Shown: positions 10,237-21,898, numbered from the stretch's first letter. The stretch is 64,000 nt of DNA from Crotalaria pallida (GCA_037953625.1 CM075655.1:10372001-10436000); one strand, 5' to 3'. Translations and numbers: made by a program. The notes: generated from the sequence alone by a model not told the origin.

Positions 10237-10774
10237 TATAGATGATCAGGATGTGGGACGGGTGGAGCAGCTGCTGGAGACTTTGGAGATCATGCTATGG
10301 AGGAGGATCACTGGACCACCATTGGAGATTTCACATTTTGCTCTATATATATATTGTACATATTTTTGAGAGATCTCAGTGAGGTGGTCTTATCATTAGT
10401 TTATATTATGGACTTGTATTTTCGTAACACCTGCTATCTCGACTTTGACTTGGTTGTATGTGACTTTTATGGATGATGATATATATATATACCTACTCTT
10501 TTCCTATAAATAGTTTATGAATGTGAATTATCAAGTCAAGGTCACTATTTCCGCTTACTCTGATAATTACGGTATTTTGCTATAATAAGAAATGTTTTCA
10601 TAAATGATTCTGGAAAGATTTTTAATAACAACAAATAAACACCAAGTTATTCTATAAGAGCTTTACGAAAGAATTTTTAATTATATCTCTACTCGAGCAA
10701 GTCCATATACCCTATTCAAAAGAGTATTTCTTTATAATAAAGTAGTAGAATATGAAGGAGCGTGACACCTTTTG

Positions 10775-10786
10775 TGGTATCAGAGC
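10775..10786 (+). other. Primer binding site (initiator tRNA-Met)
   Basis: TGGTATCAGAGC, seven bases downstream of the 5' LTR end at 10767, matches the 3' end complement of plant initiator tRNA-Met and would prime minus-strand synthesis. Confidence 0.9.
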
Positions 10787-10976
10787 ATAATGGTCCTGAT
10801 TCTTGATCCTCTCGAGCATAATCTACCAGAAGTTGCTACAGCTGGGTAAAGTTTCCTTAGCTATTTGATTTATTTCATATGGCTTAGTTCTATTGGTGAT
10901 AGTTTAGAATAGAACTAGATAGATTTCAAAGTCTAGATAGATCTTTAACGACATAGGTCCATAGTGCAGGCTCACT

Positions 10977-13748
10977 ATGGCATCGCGATATAGAAATCAT
11001 ACGAACGATCTGCTGGAAAGGATGGCTACAGTGTTGGAGAATTTGCAGCAGAATCAGCAGCAGCAACATCAACCTCAGCCCGTTAATCCACCTCTAGTGG
11101 GTGCGGTAGCTGCAGAAGCCAAAACTTTGTCGGATTTCAGGAGCTGCAATCCCTCAAAGTTTGCTGGTGGATTTAAACCAGAAGAAGCTAATAAGTGGAT
11201 CTTGGAGATGGACAAGATCTTTAGAACTTTAGAATGCTCCGATGCCCAGAGGATAGCTTATGCTGTTTTCATGCTGGAGGGAGAAGCAGAACATTGGTGG
11301 AATCATACTGCCCAGTTACTCGCTCATGAAGGAAGAGAGGTAACTTGGGAAGTATTCATGGGAGAATTTCTCAAGAAGTATTTTCATGAGGATTTAAGGA
11401 GGAAGAAAGAGGTTGAGTTTCTACAACTCAGACAAGGCAGCATGAGTGTAGGAGAATATGCTGCGAAATTTGAAGAACTAATGAAATACTCCCCTTACTA
11501 TCAGACGAATCCGGATGAGAGGAGTAAATGTATCAAGTTTGAGGGAGGACTGAGACCCGAATTGAAGTCGGTGTTCAGTTATCAAAAGATTCAAAGTTTC
11601 CCTACGCTGGTTGATATGTGTAGGATGTATGAGGATGATAAAAGGGGGGAGGCAGTTCAGATTGTGGAAGGAAAGAAGGAACATTCGGGACAGGGTCCAC
11701 AGAGACGGAAGGGGCATGACCACCGTAATAAAGGCCCTTATTCTCATAAGAATAGGGGGAAGGGCAAGATGTCTGATGATCGAAACACCTCTTACAATAA
11801 TGCTCCTTATTGTGAGAAGTGCAGACGTCATCACTTTGGAAAGTTATGCTGGTCTCACAGTGGGTGTTTTAACTGTGGGAAACCTGGTCATATTTCTCGC
11901 GATTGCAAGGAACCACCCAAGAATGCTCAAAGAGGTTCTACAGACAAGCCGGTGACTCAAGGTAAAATTTTCACCCTTAGTGGTACCGAAGCGAATCAGA
12001 CTCCAGGACTCATGCAAGGTACTTATTTGCTAAATGACCAACCTTGTAGAATTTTATTCGATTCAGGAGCCACTCATTCATTTGTGTCATTTGAATGTGT
12101 GAATCGTTTGAAATTGCCTGTGTCTGAATCCCCCTATTATCTTAGGGTAGAGACCCCTACTAACTCTCCTGTAATCACCTCAAAGGTGTGTCCTAATTGT
12201 AAAATTAGGATAGTAGACCGAGTCTTTCAGTTAGATTTGATCTGTCTACCTTTGTCCCAATTGGATGTGATCTTGGGTATGGACTGGATGGTTAGCAACC
12301 ACGTAGTTATTGATTGTGCTAAGAAAACGCTTTTGTTTAAAGACCCAATCTTGGAGAAGTATCTCTGTTTGGTCTCTGCTGTTGAGCCGGAGAAAGGAGA
12401 AAGGTATGTGGAGGAGATTCCGATTGTTAGGGAATTTCAGGAAGTGTTTTCCGAAGAGATGCCGGGATTACCACCCAAGAGGGAGATTGAGTTTGGAATC
12501 GAGTTGATTCCAGGAACTGGTCCCATTTCTATTGCTCCTTATAGAATGGCACCACCTGAGATGGTCGAATTGAAGAACCAGATTGAGGAATTACTGCAAA
12601 AACAACTTATTAGGCCAAGTGTATCCCCATGGGGTGCTCCAGTGTTGTTTGTCAAGAAGAAAGATGGAAGCCTTAGAATGTGTGTGGATTATCGACAGTT
12701 GAATAAGGTGACCATAAAGAACAAGTATCCTTTGCCAAGGATAGATGATCTCATGGATCAAGTAAGAGGAGCTTCGGTGTTTTCTAAGATCGATCTGAGA
12801 TCTGGATATCATCAGATCAGAATTAAGGAGGAAGATATCCCTAAAACTGCATTTCGATCTCGATACGGACATTATGAGTATGTCGTAATGCCGTTCGGAT
12901 TAACAAATGCACCAGCTATTTTTATGGACTATATGAACCGGATTTTTAGACCATATCTGGATTCATTCGTGGTAGTTTTCATTGATGACATCCTGATATA
13001 TTCCAAGAGTCCGGAAGAACATGCCGAACACCTCCGAGTAGTGTTGAAGATTTTGAAGGAGAAGCAACTCTACGCCAAAATTTCTAAGTGTGAGTTTTGG
13101 TTGAAAGAAGTTCAGTTCTTAGGACACGTGATCTCGGAGGGTGGCATAGCAGTTGACCCGGCCAAGGTGGAATCAGTTTTGCAGTGGGTTCGACCAAAGA
13201 CAGTCACGGAAGTCAGAAGTTTCTTAGGGCTGGACGGATATTATAGAAGATTTATTGAAGGATTTTCGAAGATTGCATTACCCTTCACTAAGCTGACTAG
13301 GAAGGATCAACCATTTGTATGGAATGAGAAGTGTGAAAAGAGTTTTCTGATGCTTAAGGAAAGATTAACATCCTCACCAGTGTTAATCTTACCTGACCCT
13401 CACAAGGAGTACGAAGTGTACTGTGATGCACCGGGACAAGGACTTGGGAGTGTCCTAATGCAAGAAGGAAAGGTTGTGGCATATGCATCTCGTCAACTGA
13501 AAGTTCACGAGGTAAACTACCCCACCCATGATTTGAAACTTGCTGCAATAGTCTTTGCACTGAAGATATGGAGGCATTATCTCTATGGCACTACGTTTCG
13601 GGTGTTTAGTGACCATAAGAGTTTGAAGTATTTATTCGATCAAAAGGAATTAAATATGAGGCAGCGTCGATGGATGGAGTTTTTAAAAGACTACGATTTT
13701 GAGCTTCATTACCATCCTGGTAAGGCCAATGTTGTAGCAGACGCTTGA
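10977..13748 (+). CDS. Ty3 gag-pol, first part: Gag, protease, reverse transcriptase, RNase H (truncated by frameshift)
   Basis: The 923-residue frame starts at ATG 10977, 190 bases after the primer site. Gag fills about residues 1-330 with the retrotransposon-gag core (EAEHWWNH, then FLKKYFHEDLRRKKEVEFL) and a CCHC knuckle CFNCGKPGHISRDC at about 298-311. Protease has the active site LFDSGATHSF at about 359-368. The reverse transcriptase spans about 520-770 with catalytic FIDDILIYS near 668. RNase H starts with a YCDA motif near 814 (a Pro follows where Ser is usual). The frame ends at a TGA at 13746 inside the conserved VADAL-SR junction before integrase, because one base is missing. This should have been a single polyprotein with the next two parts. 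Confidence 0.93.
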   Translation: MASRYRNHTNDLLERMATVLENLQQNQQQQHQPQPVNPPLVGAVAAEAKTLSDFRSCNPSKFAGGFKPEEANKWILEMDKIFRTLECSDAQRIAYAVFMLEGEAEHWWNHTAQLLAHEGREVTWEVFMGEFLKKYFHEDLRRKKEVEFLQLRQGSMSVGEYAAKFEELMKYSPYYQTNPDERSKCIKFEGGLRPELKSVFSYQKIQSFPTLVDMCRMYEDDKRGEAVQIVEGKKEHSGQGPQRRKGHDHRNKGPYSHKNRGKGKMSDDRNTSYNNAPYCEKCRRHHFGKLCWSHSGCFNCGKPGHISRDCKEPPKNAQRGSTDKPVTQGKIFTLSGTEANQTPGLMQGTYLLNDQPCRILFDSGATHSFVSFECVNRLKLPVSESPYYLRVETPTNSPVITSKVCPNCKIRIVDRVFQLDLICLPLSQLDVILGMDWMVSNHVVIDCAKKTLLFKDPILEKYLCLVSAVEPEKGERYVEEIPIVREFQEVFSEEMPGLPPKREIEFGIELIPGTGPISIAPYRMAPPEMVELKNQIEELLQKQLIRPSVSPWGAPVLFVKKKDGSLRMCVDYRQLNKVTIKNKYPLPRIDDLMDQVRGASVFSKIDLRSGYHQIRIKEEDIPKTAFRSRYGHYEYVVMPFGLTNAPAIFMDYMNRIFRPYLDSFVVVFIDDILIYSKSPEEHAEHLRVVLKILKEKQLYAKISKCEFWLKEVQFLGHVISEGGIAVDPAKVESVLQWVRPKTVTEVRSFLGLDGYYRRFIEGFSKIALPFTKLTRKDQPFVWNEKCEKSFLMLKERLTSSPVLILPDPHKEYEVYCDAPGQGLGSVLMQEGKVVAYASRQLKVHEVNYPTHDLKLAAIVFALKIWRHYLYGTTFRVFSDHKSLKYLFDQKELNMRQRRWMEFLKDYDFELHYHPGKANVVADA

Positions 13749-14131
13749 GCCGTAAAGCGATTTATGTGAGTTCCATGATGATTAAGGAAGCGGCTTTGAT
13801 TGAAGAGTTTCGGGATCTAAGCCTGGTGATGCAAGTGGAACCAGGTCAGATTACGTTGGGTATGTTGCAAATTTCTAACGAATTCTTGGCTCGAATTCGA
13901 GAATTGCAACGTAAAGATCCGGAATTGCTAGAAAAGAGGGAATTGATGGAGAAAGGAAAGGAGTTAGATTTTTCAGAAGGGTCGGATGGGATTCTTCGTT
14001 TTAAAACGAGAATTTGCATACCGAAGAACTCGGAGATTAGGAGGATGATTTTGGATGAGGCACATAAGAGTCAGATGAGTATGCACCCTGGATCGACAAA
14101 GATGTACCAAGATTTGAAAAGCATGTTCTAG
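13745..14131 (+). pseudogene. Ty3 pol, middle part: RNase H/integrase linker and zinc-binding domain
   Basis: This frame continues the polyprotein in another phase after the one-base deletion at about 13744-13746. It carries the first half of the integrase HHCC zinc domain (HKSQMSMHPG). It stops at TAG 14129-14131, where a Trp is conserved in this family (F-W-W-P-G context), so the stop is a likely TGG to TAG change. There is no independent start codon. Confidence 0.88.
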
Positions 14132-15316
14132 TGGCCTGGTCTTAAGAAGGATGTAGCAGAATATGTATCGTCATGTTTAATTTGCCAAAAGGTTAAAGTG
14201 GAACATCAGAAGCCTGGGGGAGTGTTACAGCCCCTAGATATTCCACAATGGAAGTGGGACAGCATTTCCATGGACTTTGTGACTGGATTGCCAAGGACAG
14301 TTGCAAACCATGACGCAATCTGGGTAATTGTGGACCGTCTTACTAAGTCAGCGCATTTCATTCCGGTGAATATGTACTACTCTTTGGAGAAACTGACCCA
14401 GATTTATATTCGGGAAGTGGTACGATTGCATGGAGTACCATCCAGTATTATTTCGGATCGTGATCTGAGATTCATGTCTAGATTTTGGACAAGTTTGCAT
14501 CAAGCTCTGGGGACGAGACTTAAGATGAGTTCAGCTTATCACCCTCAGACCGATGGACAAACCGAAAGGACCATCCAAACTTTGGAGGACATATTGCGAG
14601 CGTGTGTGTTAGAAGAAAGAGGAAGTTGGGATCAGATACTACCACTCACAGAATTTACATACAACAACGGATACCATACCAGTATCGGTATGGCACCGTT
14701 TGAGGCATTGTATGGGAGAAAATGCCAAACCCCGCTATGCTGGTTTCAAGTGGGGGAGAATTTACATCTTGGTCCGGATGTGGTGCAACAGACAACCGAA
14801 AAGATCAGAATGATTCAAGAAAAGATCAGGACTGCGGTTAGTCGTCAGCAGAGTTATTCGAATCGAAGAAGAAGACCTTTAGTGTTTGCAGAAGGCGACC
14901 ATGTATTTCTCAGGATTGTACCGCTAAAGGGTGTGAGTAGAGCATTGAAACCTCAGAAGCTATCACCTAAATTTATAGGTCCCTATCAAATCCTTAAGCG
15001 AGTAGGACCTGTAGCCTACCAAATAGCTCTCCCGCCATCTTTAGCCAACCTGCACAATGTTTTCCATGTCTCTCAATTGAAAAAGTTTGTGCATGATCCA
15101 ACCTCGATCCTTCAAATTCGTCCAGATGATTTAACCCTACGAGAAAACCTAACCTTTAAAGCTGGTCCAGTGAAAGTGGAAGATAGGAGGACTAAGCAGC
15201 TTAGAGGAAAGGAGATTCCGTTGGTCAAAGTTATGTGGCAAAGTGGGAATGTATTTGAGTCAACCTGGGAATTAGAGGATCGAATGCGCAAGGATTATCC
15301 TGAGTTATTTTTGTAA
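14132..15316 (+). pseudogene. Ty3 pol, last part: integrase core and C-terminus
   Basis: The same phase as the preceding part resumes after the stop, with WPGLKKDVAEYV and the zinc pair CLICQ. The DDE core has Asp in MDFVTGLP (about 14270), Asp in SDRDLRF (about 14457) and Glu in TDGQTERTIQ (about 14555), consistent with D,D35E spacing. After the core come a GPYQILKRVGPVAYQ segment, an LHNVFHVSQLKK segment and a C-terminal VMWQSGNVFESTWE stretch that looks like a degenerate chromodomain, typical of chromoviruses. An ATG at 14198 exists but is not the natural start. Confidence 0.9.
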
Positions 15317-15319
15317 GCT

Positions 15320-15339
15320 GAATTTCGGGGACGAAATTC
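15320..15339 (+). other. Perfect hairpin just before the polypurine tract
   Basis: GAATTTCG/CGAAATTC with loop GGGA. The same sequence sits at the same place in the other element families (35478, 41139, 46844, 62948). Confidence 0.85.
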
Positions 15340-15344
15340 CTGTT

Positions 15345-15358
15345 AAGTGGGGGAGTAG
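15345..15358 (+). other. Polypurine tract of the Ty3 element
   Basis: AAGTGGGGGAGTAG directly abuts the 3' LTR start at 15359 and would prime plus-strand synthesis. Confidence 0.85.
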
Positions 15359-17226
15359 TGTAACACCCCAAATTTTCGCTTCCTGATGTAATACAATTGT
15401 GATTATTGAAAGATTAATTTATAATTACTTTCTTAATCATAATTATATTTCATAAATAAATTAAGTTTAGTATGAGTTAGTATTAGTAATTGCGAAAGTA
15501 GAAAAATATTGGAGCAAGAGAATAATATGTAAAAATAAGGTTTTTACATATTAGTCCCTGGAAAAGGACCTAGAAGCAATATTAGGAAGGTCTTGGAGGG
15601 AAGGGGCATTAAAATAAATATTTTTGAAAAACTGACCAGAATACTCGAGTATTTCTGGAAATACTCGAGTAATCGAGTCAGTGGAGAACTCGTTAGTGCG
15701 GTTGATGAGTCAACCCACAACGAATCTCGTTTGTTGACACGAAGTCCTCTTCAACCAAGCTTCATTGATGTCGTGTCGTCATGCATGAAGGTTTAATTCG
15801 TGTATAAATACTCAGTAATGGACGAAGATCAACCATTTTGGTTGATTCACTCTGAAAACCTTGGCTTAGGGTTTCTAATTTCGTGGTTTGATTCCTCGAT
15901 TGTGTTTGAGAGTTAAAACGAGAGTGATACACCATTGTAAAGCTCACATCTCGAGCTTTACAAACATATAAAAATCGTGAGTTAAGGTGCTGTGTGGAAG
16001 GAGAATCGAGGATCGAAAGGAGAGGGATTGTTGCTGCCTGTAACATCCTAAACTTTGATTTAAATGAAATAATTAGTAAAAACTTTAGAAAAATTGGAAA
16101 AAGTGGATTAATGAATTTTGCTAGATATGTGAGTGGTGATTATAGGACCTAGGAGTTGTATAGAAGGCATTTATGGCTTTGGGCAAAGTCATATAAGCGA
16201 AATCGGGGGTTAAATCGGCGTCTTAGATGCTAGAAATCGACCGAAAAGAGAAAATTAGAAATTATTATAGGATGCTAAGAAATAAAATTCCACCGTTGGA
16301 TGTGAAGTTTAGGGGGTTAAGAAGCTTGCCTAAAAATTTGGGCTCGATCCGACGGTTAACGAAAAAGTTATGACGAATCGAAGTCAGGAACCACCGGTGC
16401 ACGCCCAGACGCACCAGTGTGCATCAGGTGCACGAAACCCGTGAAAAATTCGCCCAGGCGCATGCACGACTCGCCCAGGCGCGCGCAGGATATCTGATGG
16501 CGCATCAGATGCGCGTGTGGCGCGCGCAGGCGCACCAGGCACCGCGCCCAGGCACGCGGGTGCGACCTGGACCGCATCTGGTCCATAAAATGGCGCGCCA
16601 GGCCCTCCTTCCCCAGCACCATCCGCCCTAAACCCTCTCCCCTTCACCCACCTCCGTCCAGCAGCCCCCAAGCACCCCTCCAGCCACCTCCATCCACCAC
16701 CAGCCTCCATCGCTAAGCCCACCATCATCACCATGGACGCCTCTCTCTCTCCTCCCTCTTAGTCTCTCTCTCTCCTTTTCTCTCTCTCTCCTCCTTTTCC
16801 TCCACCACCACACCACACCATAGCCACCACCACGGACCACCACCCACCACCATCATCACCATGAGCTCTCTTCCCCTCTTTCCCTATTGATTTGAGTTCC
16901 CTTTCTCTTTTCCTCCTCCCTTGATGTTTCTCTCTCCTCTAGGGCTTTCTCTCTCCTCACCGGATCTCACCGACGCCGACACCGATCGTGATTCGCTCCG
17001 GGCTTGTGTTGGGTACTCCGAGGCTTTAAGCTTGGGCCTCGATCCGGCAGCGATCGTTCGCAAACAACGAGGTGCAACACCGTCACCGCGATCGGGATCG
17101 ATTGTCCCCGCCGTGCTTGGAATCAGAGGTCGTGGAAGCTTAGGATCGAATTGGAGCCGAGCTAGAGCGTAAGCCGGGGAGTAAAGCGTCAGGCTAAGGT
17201 TACCCCTCTCACTGTCATCGATTGAG

Positions 17227-18560
17227 GTAAGGGGTTTCATTACTAGTCCTTAAGGGGTGTATTTCTGGGTAGTTATATCTATCGCTAGGACCGGGGGGAA
17301 ATGTTAATTGTGAATGAACCTTAGAATAACCCGCTAATAATGAAGGAAGATAATTAGGAAAGAAAATTTAGTTAAAGAAGAGTTGAAACAATTAGCAACA
17401 AAATAAACGGGATAATAAGAAAGAAATAAATGATCGGAATTATAAGAACGAGTGAGTAGCGTAAGTAAGAAAGGGAAGAAATTAGAGATTGATTAGGGAG
17501 AGCCGGAACTAAATAAAGAAAGTGTAGAAATGAGTTGAGAATTAAATTAGGATGAAATAAGGTTAATAGAAATAAATGGAGTGAATGAGTAATTAACCAT
17601 TAGAGGAAAGAAATAAACGGAAAATAAGAAAGAGAGGGTTAACGGAAAAAGAAATAATATAATTGGTTCTAAATGCATGAGCTAGGAATTATTAAATATG
17701 AGTGATGTAGGAAAAATAAACAAAGGAAGAGAAGAAGAAAAATAAAAGAAAGGGAAATGAAATTTATTAAGGGTGAGTGGCGAGAATTGAAATATAATGT
17801 ATAGGGCTAAATCAAGCAAAGTTAATTGGGAACGAGAATTATTAGTGAGTTGAATATATTTAGAATAAACAAAAATAAGGAAAAGGGACAAGGGGAGTAA
17901 ACACATAATAGGGATTAAAGATGGATTAATGAATTAAAAGAATTAAAGAGAATTAAGGGACTAAATGTAAAGAGAAAAGAATAAGACGAGTTAATGATGA
18001 GAAATAAAGAAAGTGATAAATGTCACAGGTGGTTGGATTGACCCTGTGGCACGGCGCAGGTGGTTGTATTGACCCTGTGGCCTAGATAAAATGATAAATG
18101 TCACAGGTGGTTGGATTGACCCTGTGGCACGGCGCAGGTGGTTGTATTGACCCTGTGGCCTATTATGATTGGTAAACGGCGCAGGTGGTTGTATTGACCC
18201 TGTGGCCAGATAGTAAATGTGAAAAAGGAAAGAGCAAAAGTAATAAAGGAAAATGGAAAGGAAAAAGAGTAATGAGAATGACATAAAATGAAGTTTAAAA
18301 TGGAAATACAAATGAGAATAAAAAGGAAAATAACGAAAGCAATGAGTAACATGGATAAATAGAGATTAAGGATTATCTAAAAGAAAACATTTAGAAAGGA
18401 TAAGAATTGGGAAACAATCAGGTGGTAAAAAGGAAAGAAGAACATGAATTGTGTAGCATAGCATAGGCTTGAATAGTTTTGGCGTGTCGTATATATCTGC
18501 TTAGAAATCTCCTTTTTAAGTTCTGTGTGATGCTTCCCCTGTGTTGTTAACATTTTTCAG
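17227..18560 (+). other. Predicted intron in the solo LTR
   Basis: Donor GATTGAG|GTAAGGGG and acceptor CATTTTTCAG|GTACG, both shared with the LTR at 56898. Confidence 0.45.
18024..18206 (+). repeat. CACAGG hairpin minisatellite
   Basis: Five units of an approximately 30-base repeat. The first pairs CACAGG (18024-18029) with CCTGTG (18043-18048) around the loop TGGTTGGATTGAC. Others start CGCAGG and keep only CAGG/CCTG. The array lies about 350 bases before the predicted acceptor. Confidence 0.85.
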
Positions 18561-20481
18561 GTACGCAAGTGGAGCATACACCAGTGCTGGCCGGGCAGGA
18601 TCTTCATTCCACTACGTGGAGTGAATATATATATATATATATATATTGAGTGGACCAGTATTTTGTAATTAAAATATGTAATAGTTGTTCGCCCTGAACT
18701 TTGTATCCACCGGGCATTAGGTTTTGTTATAACTATTAAACTGTTGTTGTTTATGTTTTTAAACAATTCTGGACTGACAGGTTTTTAGGAGAAAAATTTT
18801 GGGAAGTCCGGAAAACAGAGGAAACTCTGCCGGATTTTCGTAAAACCTTTTTAAGAAATTTAAGTATTAAAACGAAATTTTAAAACTCCGATTTTTATAA
18901 AACCTAAAAATTGCTAATAAAAGTGAGAGTGTTACACTGCCAAACCAAGTTCCTGAGGTCTGGAAGCCTACTTGGAGCTCGGATTTTGGTAAGTTAATGA
19001 GTTCCCTGAATCTCAAATTCGTTTATACCTCTAGATTAAGTTGCAGAGAACAACTCCTAACCTCTTTCCCTAATTTTTAAAACGATTTTGCATGTTAAAT
19101 TCTCTGGTTTTGGTGCTCTGTTCAAACTGTGGCTGCATGCAAAGGATTTTTGGGTTTGAGCATCTCCAGCCAATTTCTCTGCAATTTCAGAGTTGAGTCA
19201 CGAATTTGAGGTAAGGGTGAAGCTATTAATTCACTAGAATAAGAGTATATGGTGTGGAATTAGGTTGAGAGTCAATGAATGACTCTATGGGCATAGTTTG
19301 AAATAGGATTGAGGCTTGGAGGCTCTTCTGGACTTAACTGAGAGTTTGGACATGTTTATTTGGTCACATGTAAGGTGTACCAATGCTGAAAATGGAATGG
19401 ATATATGTAGAATTGGAATTGGTATGTTAAGTTGTGGAAAAATGCATTTTTATGCATAATTATTGATAATCTGTGATTCAGTGTTAAATGTTGTTAATTC
19501 TGTGTTGGAACATGTTTAAAATGTGGAATGTAAGCTATATTGATCTTTGGTTTGGACTGGAATGGACTATAATCGAAATTGGTATGTTAAAACTTGATTT
19601 TAGTGCTGTCTGTCTGCAAACACTCGAGTATTATGGGTAATACTCGAGTATTTTGCCTGTTTTGGGAAATCAATTTTCTGGAAAACTCAAGAACACTCGA
19701 GTATTCATATAGAACACTCGAGTATTCTGGAAAATTTTAAAGTATATTTCTGGAAATGAAAGAACACTCGAGTCTTGCCTGGAACACTCGAGTATATGGT
19801 TGAATCTTTGAAAATTTAGTTCTGGAAACAAAGAACACTCGAGTACCAGGAGGAACACTCGAGTACTTTGATAAATTAAGCAAACACTCGAGCCTGGAGA
19901 AGCTTACTCGAGTATTTTTGGATCAGGACAGAAATGCAATTTTTCTTTTAACATACCTAATGGGATATCGATTAAGATCAATTATGCTTATGGGAAAAAG
20001 TGTCATGTTCCAATAAAAGGACTGGGAAATTATTAACAACAGTTTAACCCACTGAAGGAATAATATTGGATGCACATAATAAGATTATTGGTTAATCTTG
20101 GTGTATAATTTTTATGTGCATACATGCATGGTGTAAGGTTGGGGATAATTCGGTGGTAACTGGCTCGATGACACATTTTGGTAATGTGGGCAGCATTTGG
20201 GAATGTTGTTACGTCTTGGTGACGTTGTGTGCACACTCTCCGAGCAGTTCCACAATACATGTTGGTCATGTATGCGAATTATTGGAATGAACGTTCAATG
20301 GACAATGGAATTGGGAGACATGCATCATTACTCATAATTAATGGTATTGATATAAATGGAATACATTCATCTGCATTTACCTTTGCATTGGACATTTGTA
20401 ACTGGCTATTGTTACATGTTTTATTTATTCTTATTCGATTATGTGAATTATGTGCTTACCCCTTATTGCCCATGTTAGGTG

Positions 20482-20967
20482 ATGGCACGCTATCTAGCTT
20501 GCATCGAGTTGCGCCCGCTCCCTAGCGAAGTGTGGTACTACGAGGACCATCGAGCCACATTTGAGGGTGAGGTGGAGGTGACTCTGTATCACCCCAACCC
20601 TTTGGCTCGTGTCCGTCCTCGTAGGTTTCGCATCCCTATCGTCTATACTTTGCATGTACCCCCTTTCTATGCTTATCATGGACCACCCCCGACTCGACCT
20701 GCTCGTCGCTTCCACTCTTTCCGTTTTCGAGCTGCTACTAGATCTCACCCCTCTGCTTCTCGAGTGATTCGAGAGGAGACTCCTATACCTAGTCCGATGA
20801 GTTCGGTTCATGGGACACCCTCAGCGGACCCAGTGCCCAGTGGTGGGATACCCACTCAGTCGGAGGAGGTAGAGGAGGACCCGGAGGAGGGCGATGGTGA
20901 GGACAAGCCAGTCAAGCACTCCACTGGGAGCCAGTGGGGAGTTGGGGATCCACCAGGTGATGCATAG
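20482..20967 (+). CDS. LTR-encoded protein of unknown function (161 aa), 3' LTR copy
   Basis: Nearly identical to the copy at 9751-10236, with a few replacements (for example Gly to Glu near residue 17 and Glu to Lys near residue 143). The ATG again follows a predicted acceptor by three bases. Being in the LTR, the frame is duplicated automatically at each transposition, so the two copies are not independent evidence of selection. Confidence 0.55.
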   Translation: MARYLACIELRPLPSEVWYYEDHRATFEGEVEVTLYHPNPLARVRPRRFRIPIVYTLHVPPFYAYHGPPPTRPARRFHSFRFRAATRSHPSASRVIREETPIPSPMSSVHGTPSADPVPSGGIPTQSEEVEEDPEEGDGEDKPVKHSTGSQWGVGDPPGDA

Positions 20968-21503
20968 TATAGATGATCAGGATGTGGGACGGGTGGAGCA
21001 GCTGCTGGAGACTTTGGAGATCATGCTATGGAGGAGGATCACTGGACCACCATTGGAGATTTCACATTTTGCTCTATATATATATTGTACATATTTTTGA
21101 GAGATCTCAGTGAGGTGGTCTTATCTTTAGTTTATATTATGGACTTGTATTTTCGTAACACCTGCTATCTCGACTTTGACTTGGTTGTATGTGACTTTTA
21201 TGGATGATGATATATATATATACCTACTCTTTTCCTATAAATAGTTTATGAATGTGAATTATCAAGTCAAGGTCACTATTTCCGCTTACTCTGATAATTA
21301 CGGTATTTTTCTATAATAAGAAATGTTTTCATAAATGATTCTGGAAAGATTTTTAATAACCACAAATAAACACCAAGTTATTCTATAAGAGCTTTACGAA
21401 AGAATTTTTAATTATATCTCTACTCGAGCAAGTCCATACACCCTATTCAAAAGAGTATTTCTTTATAATAAAGTAGTAGAATATGAAGGAGCGTGACAAT
21501 TTC

Positions 21504-21898
21504 TTAATAACTATTTAAGATATAATTTTTCTTATTAAAAAACTTAAAATGATTAAGAGACATAAGCAAAAATACTTAAAAATATACTCAAAAGATTGTG
21601 GCACTTTTTATTTTTTTTAATTGTAAAAATCACTAATTTAAAAAAAAAATCCCATAAAAATACTATGTATAAGTATAATTGCTCAAAATTTAAAAAAATA
21701 AAATAAAATTCAGGGTTACTAGTTTCTACCATGATAGTTCTAGGAAAAACACACCCTACATGAATTTATAAACAACCTTTAAACTTTCAACACTACCATT
21801 TCACTGAAATATATTCAATATAAAAACATTACCCCATTCATCTTGTTGACATCTTCCTCTAGTTCTAAGCTTCTTCTTTTTTCTATTTAGAATATTAA
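21504..21898. other. AT-rich spacer, nothing recognised
   Basis: Homopolymer-rich AT sequence after the Ty3 element, with no coding frame that I can support. Confidence 0.4.

Larger units (their letters stand above)
7531..10767 (+). repeat. 5' LTR of the Ty3 element (3237 bp)
   Basis: In order it holds two palindromes AATACTCGAGTATT (7812-7825) and the like (ACTCGAGT at 7835-7842), a TATA box (7975), a predicted intron (8480-9747), an array of ACTCGAGT octamers (8891-9182), a hairpin array (9350-9542), an open frame (9751-10236), and a terminal tract ending GTGACA. The matching 3' LTR carries all of these at +10731. Confidence 0.93.
16039..18936 (+). mobile_element. Solo LTR (2898 bp) nested in the Ty3 3' LTR
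   Basis: It starts TGTAACATCC and ends GAGTGTTACA, flanked by the 5-bp duplication CTGCC at 16034-16038 and 18937-18941. No primer site, gag or second LTR is present, so it is a solo LTR. Its 3' two thirds resemble the LTR at 56898 (same CT-rich leader, GTAAGGGG donor at 17227, CACAGG hairpin repeats, acceptor at 18560 and terminus), while its first 380 bases differ. GC-rich palindromic sequence with GCGCATCAGATGCGC lies at about 16395-16580, just before a CATAAAAT motif. Confidence 0.93.
7531..21498 (+). mobile_element. Complete Ty3/gypsy element (chromovirus, Tekay-like), with a nested solo LTR
   Basis: LTRs lie at 7531-10767 and 15359-21498 (the latter interrupted by 16039-18936). Both start TGTAACACCCC and end GCGTGACA. 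The 5-bp target duplication ATTTC is at 7526-7530 and 21499-21503. The order gag, protease, reverse transcriptase, RNase H, integrase defines Ty3/gypsy; the long LTRs, the met-tRNA primer site and a chromodomain-like C-terminus suggest the Tekay clade. The two LTRs differ by only scattered substitutions, so the insertion is young even though its pol is broken. Confidence 0.95.
15359..21498 (+). repeat. 3' LTR of the Ty3 element, interrupted by a solo LTR
   Basis: LTR sequence runs 15359-16038, then resumes after the nested insert at 18942 to 21498. Without the insert and one target-duplication copy its length is about 3237, equal to the 5' LTR. It carries a second copy of the ACTCGAGT array (19622-19913), the hairpin array (20081-20273) and the open frame (20482-20967). 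Confidence 0.93.

Noticed and set aside
11478..11834. Minus-strand frame inside gag
   Set aside because: Shadow of the gag reading frame on the opposite strand.
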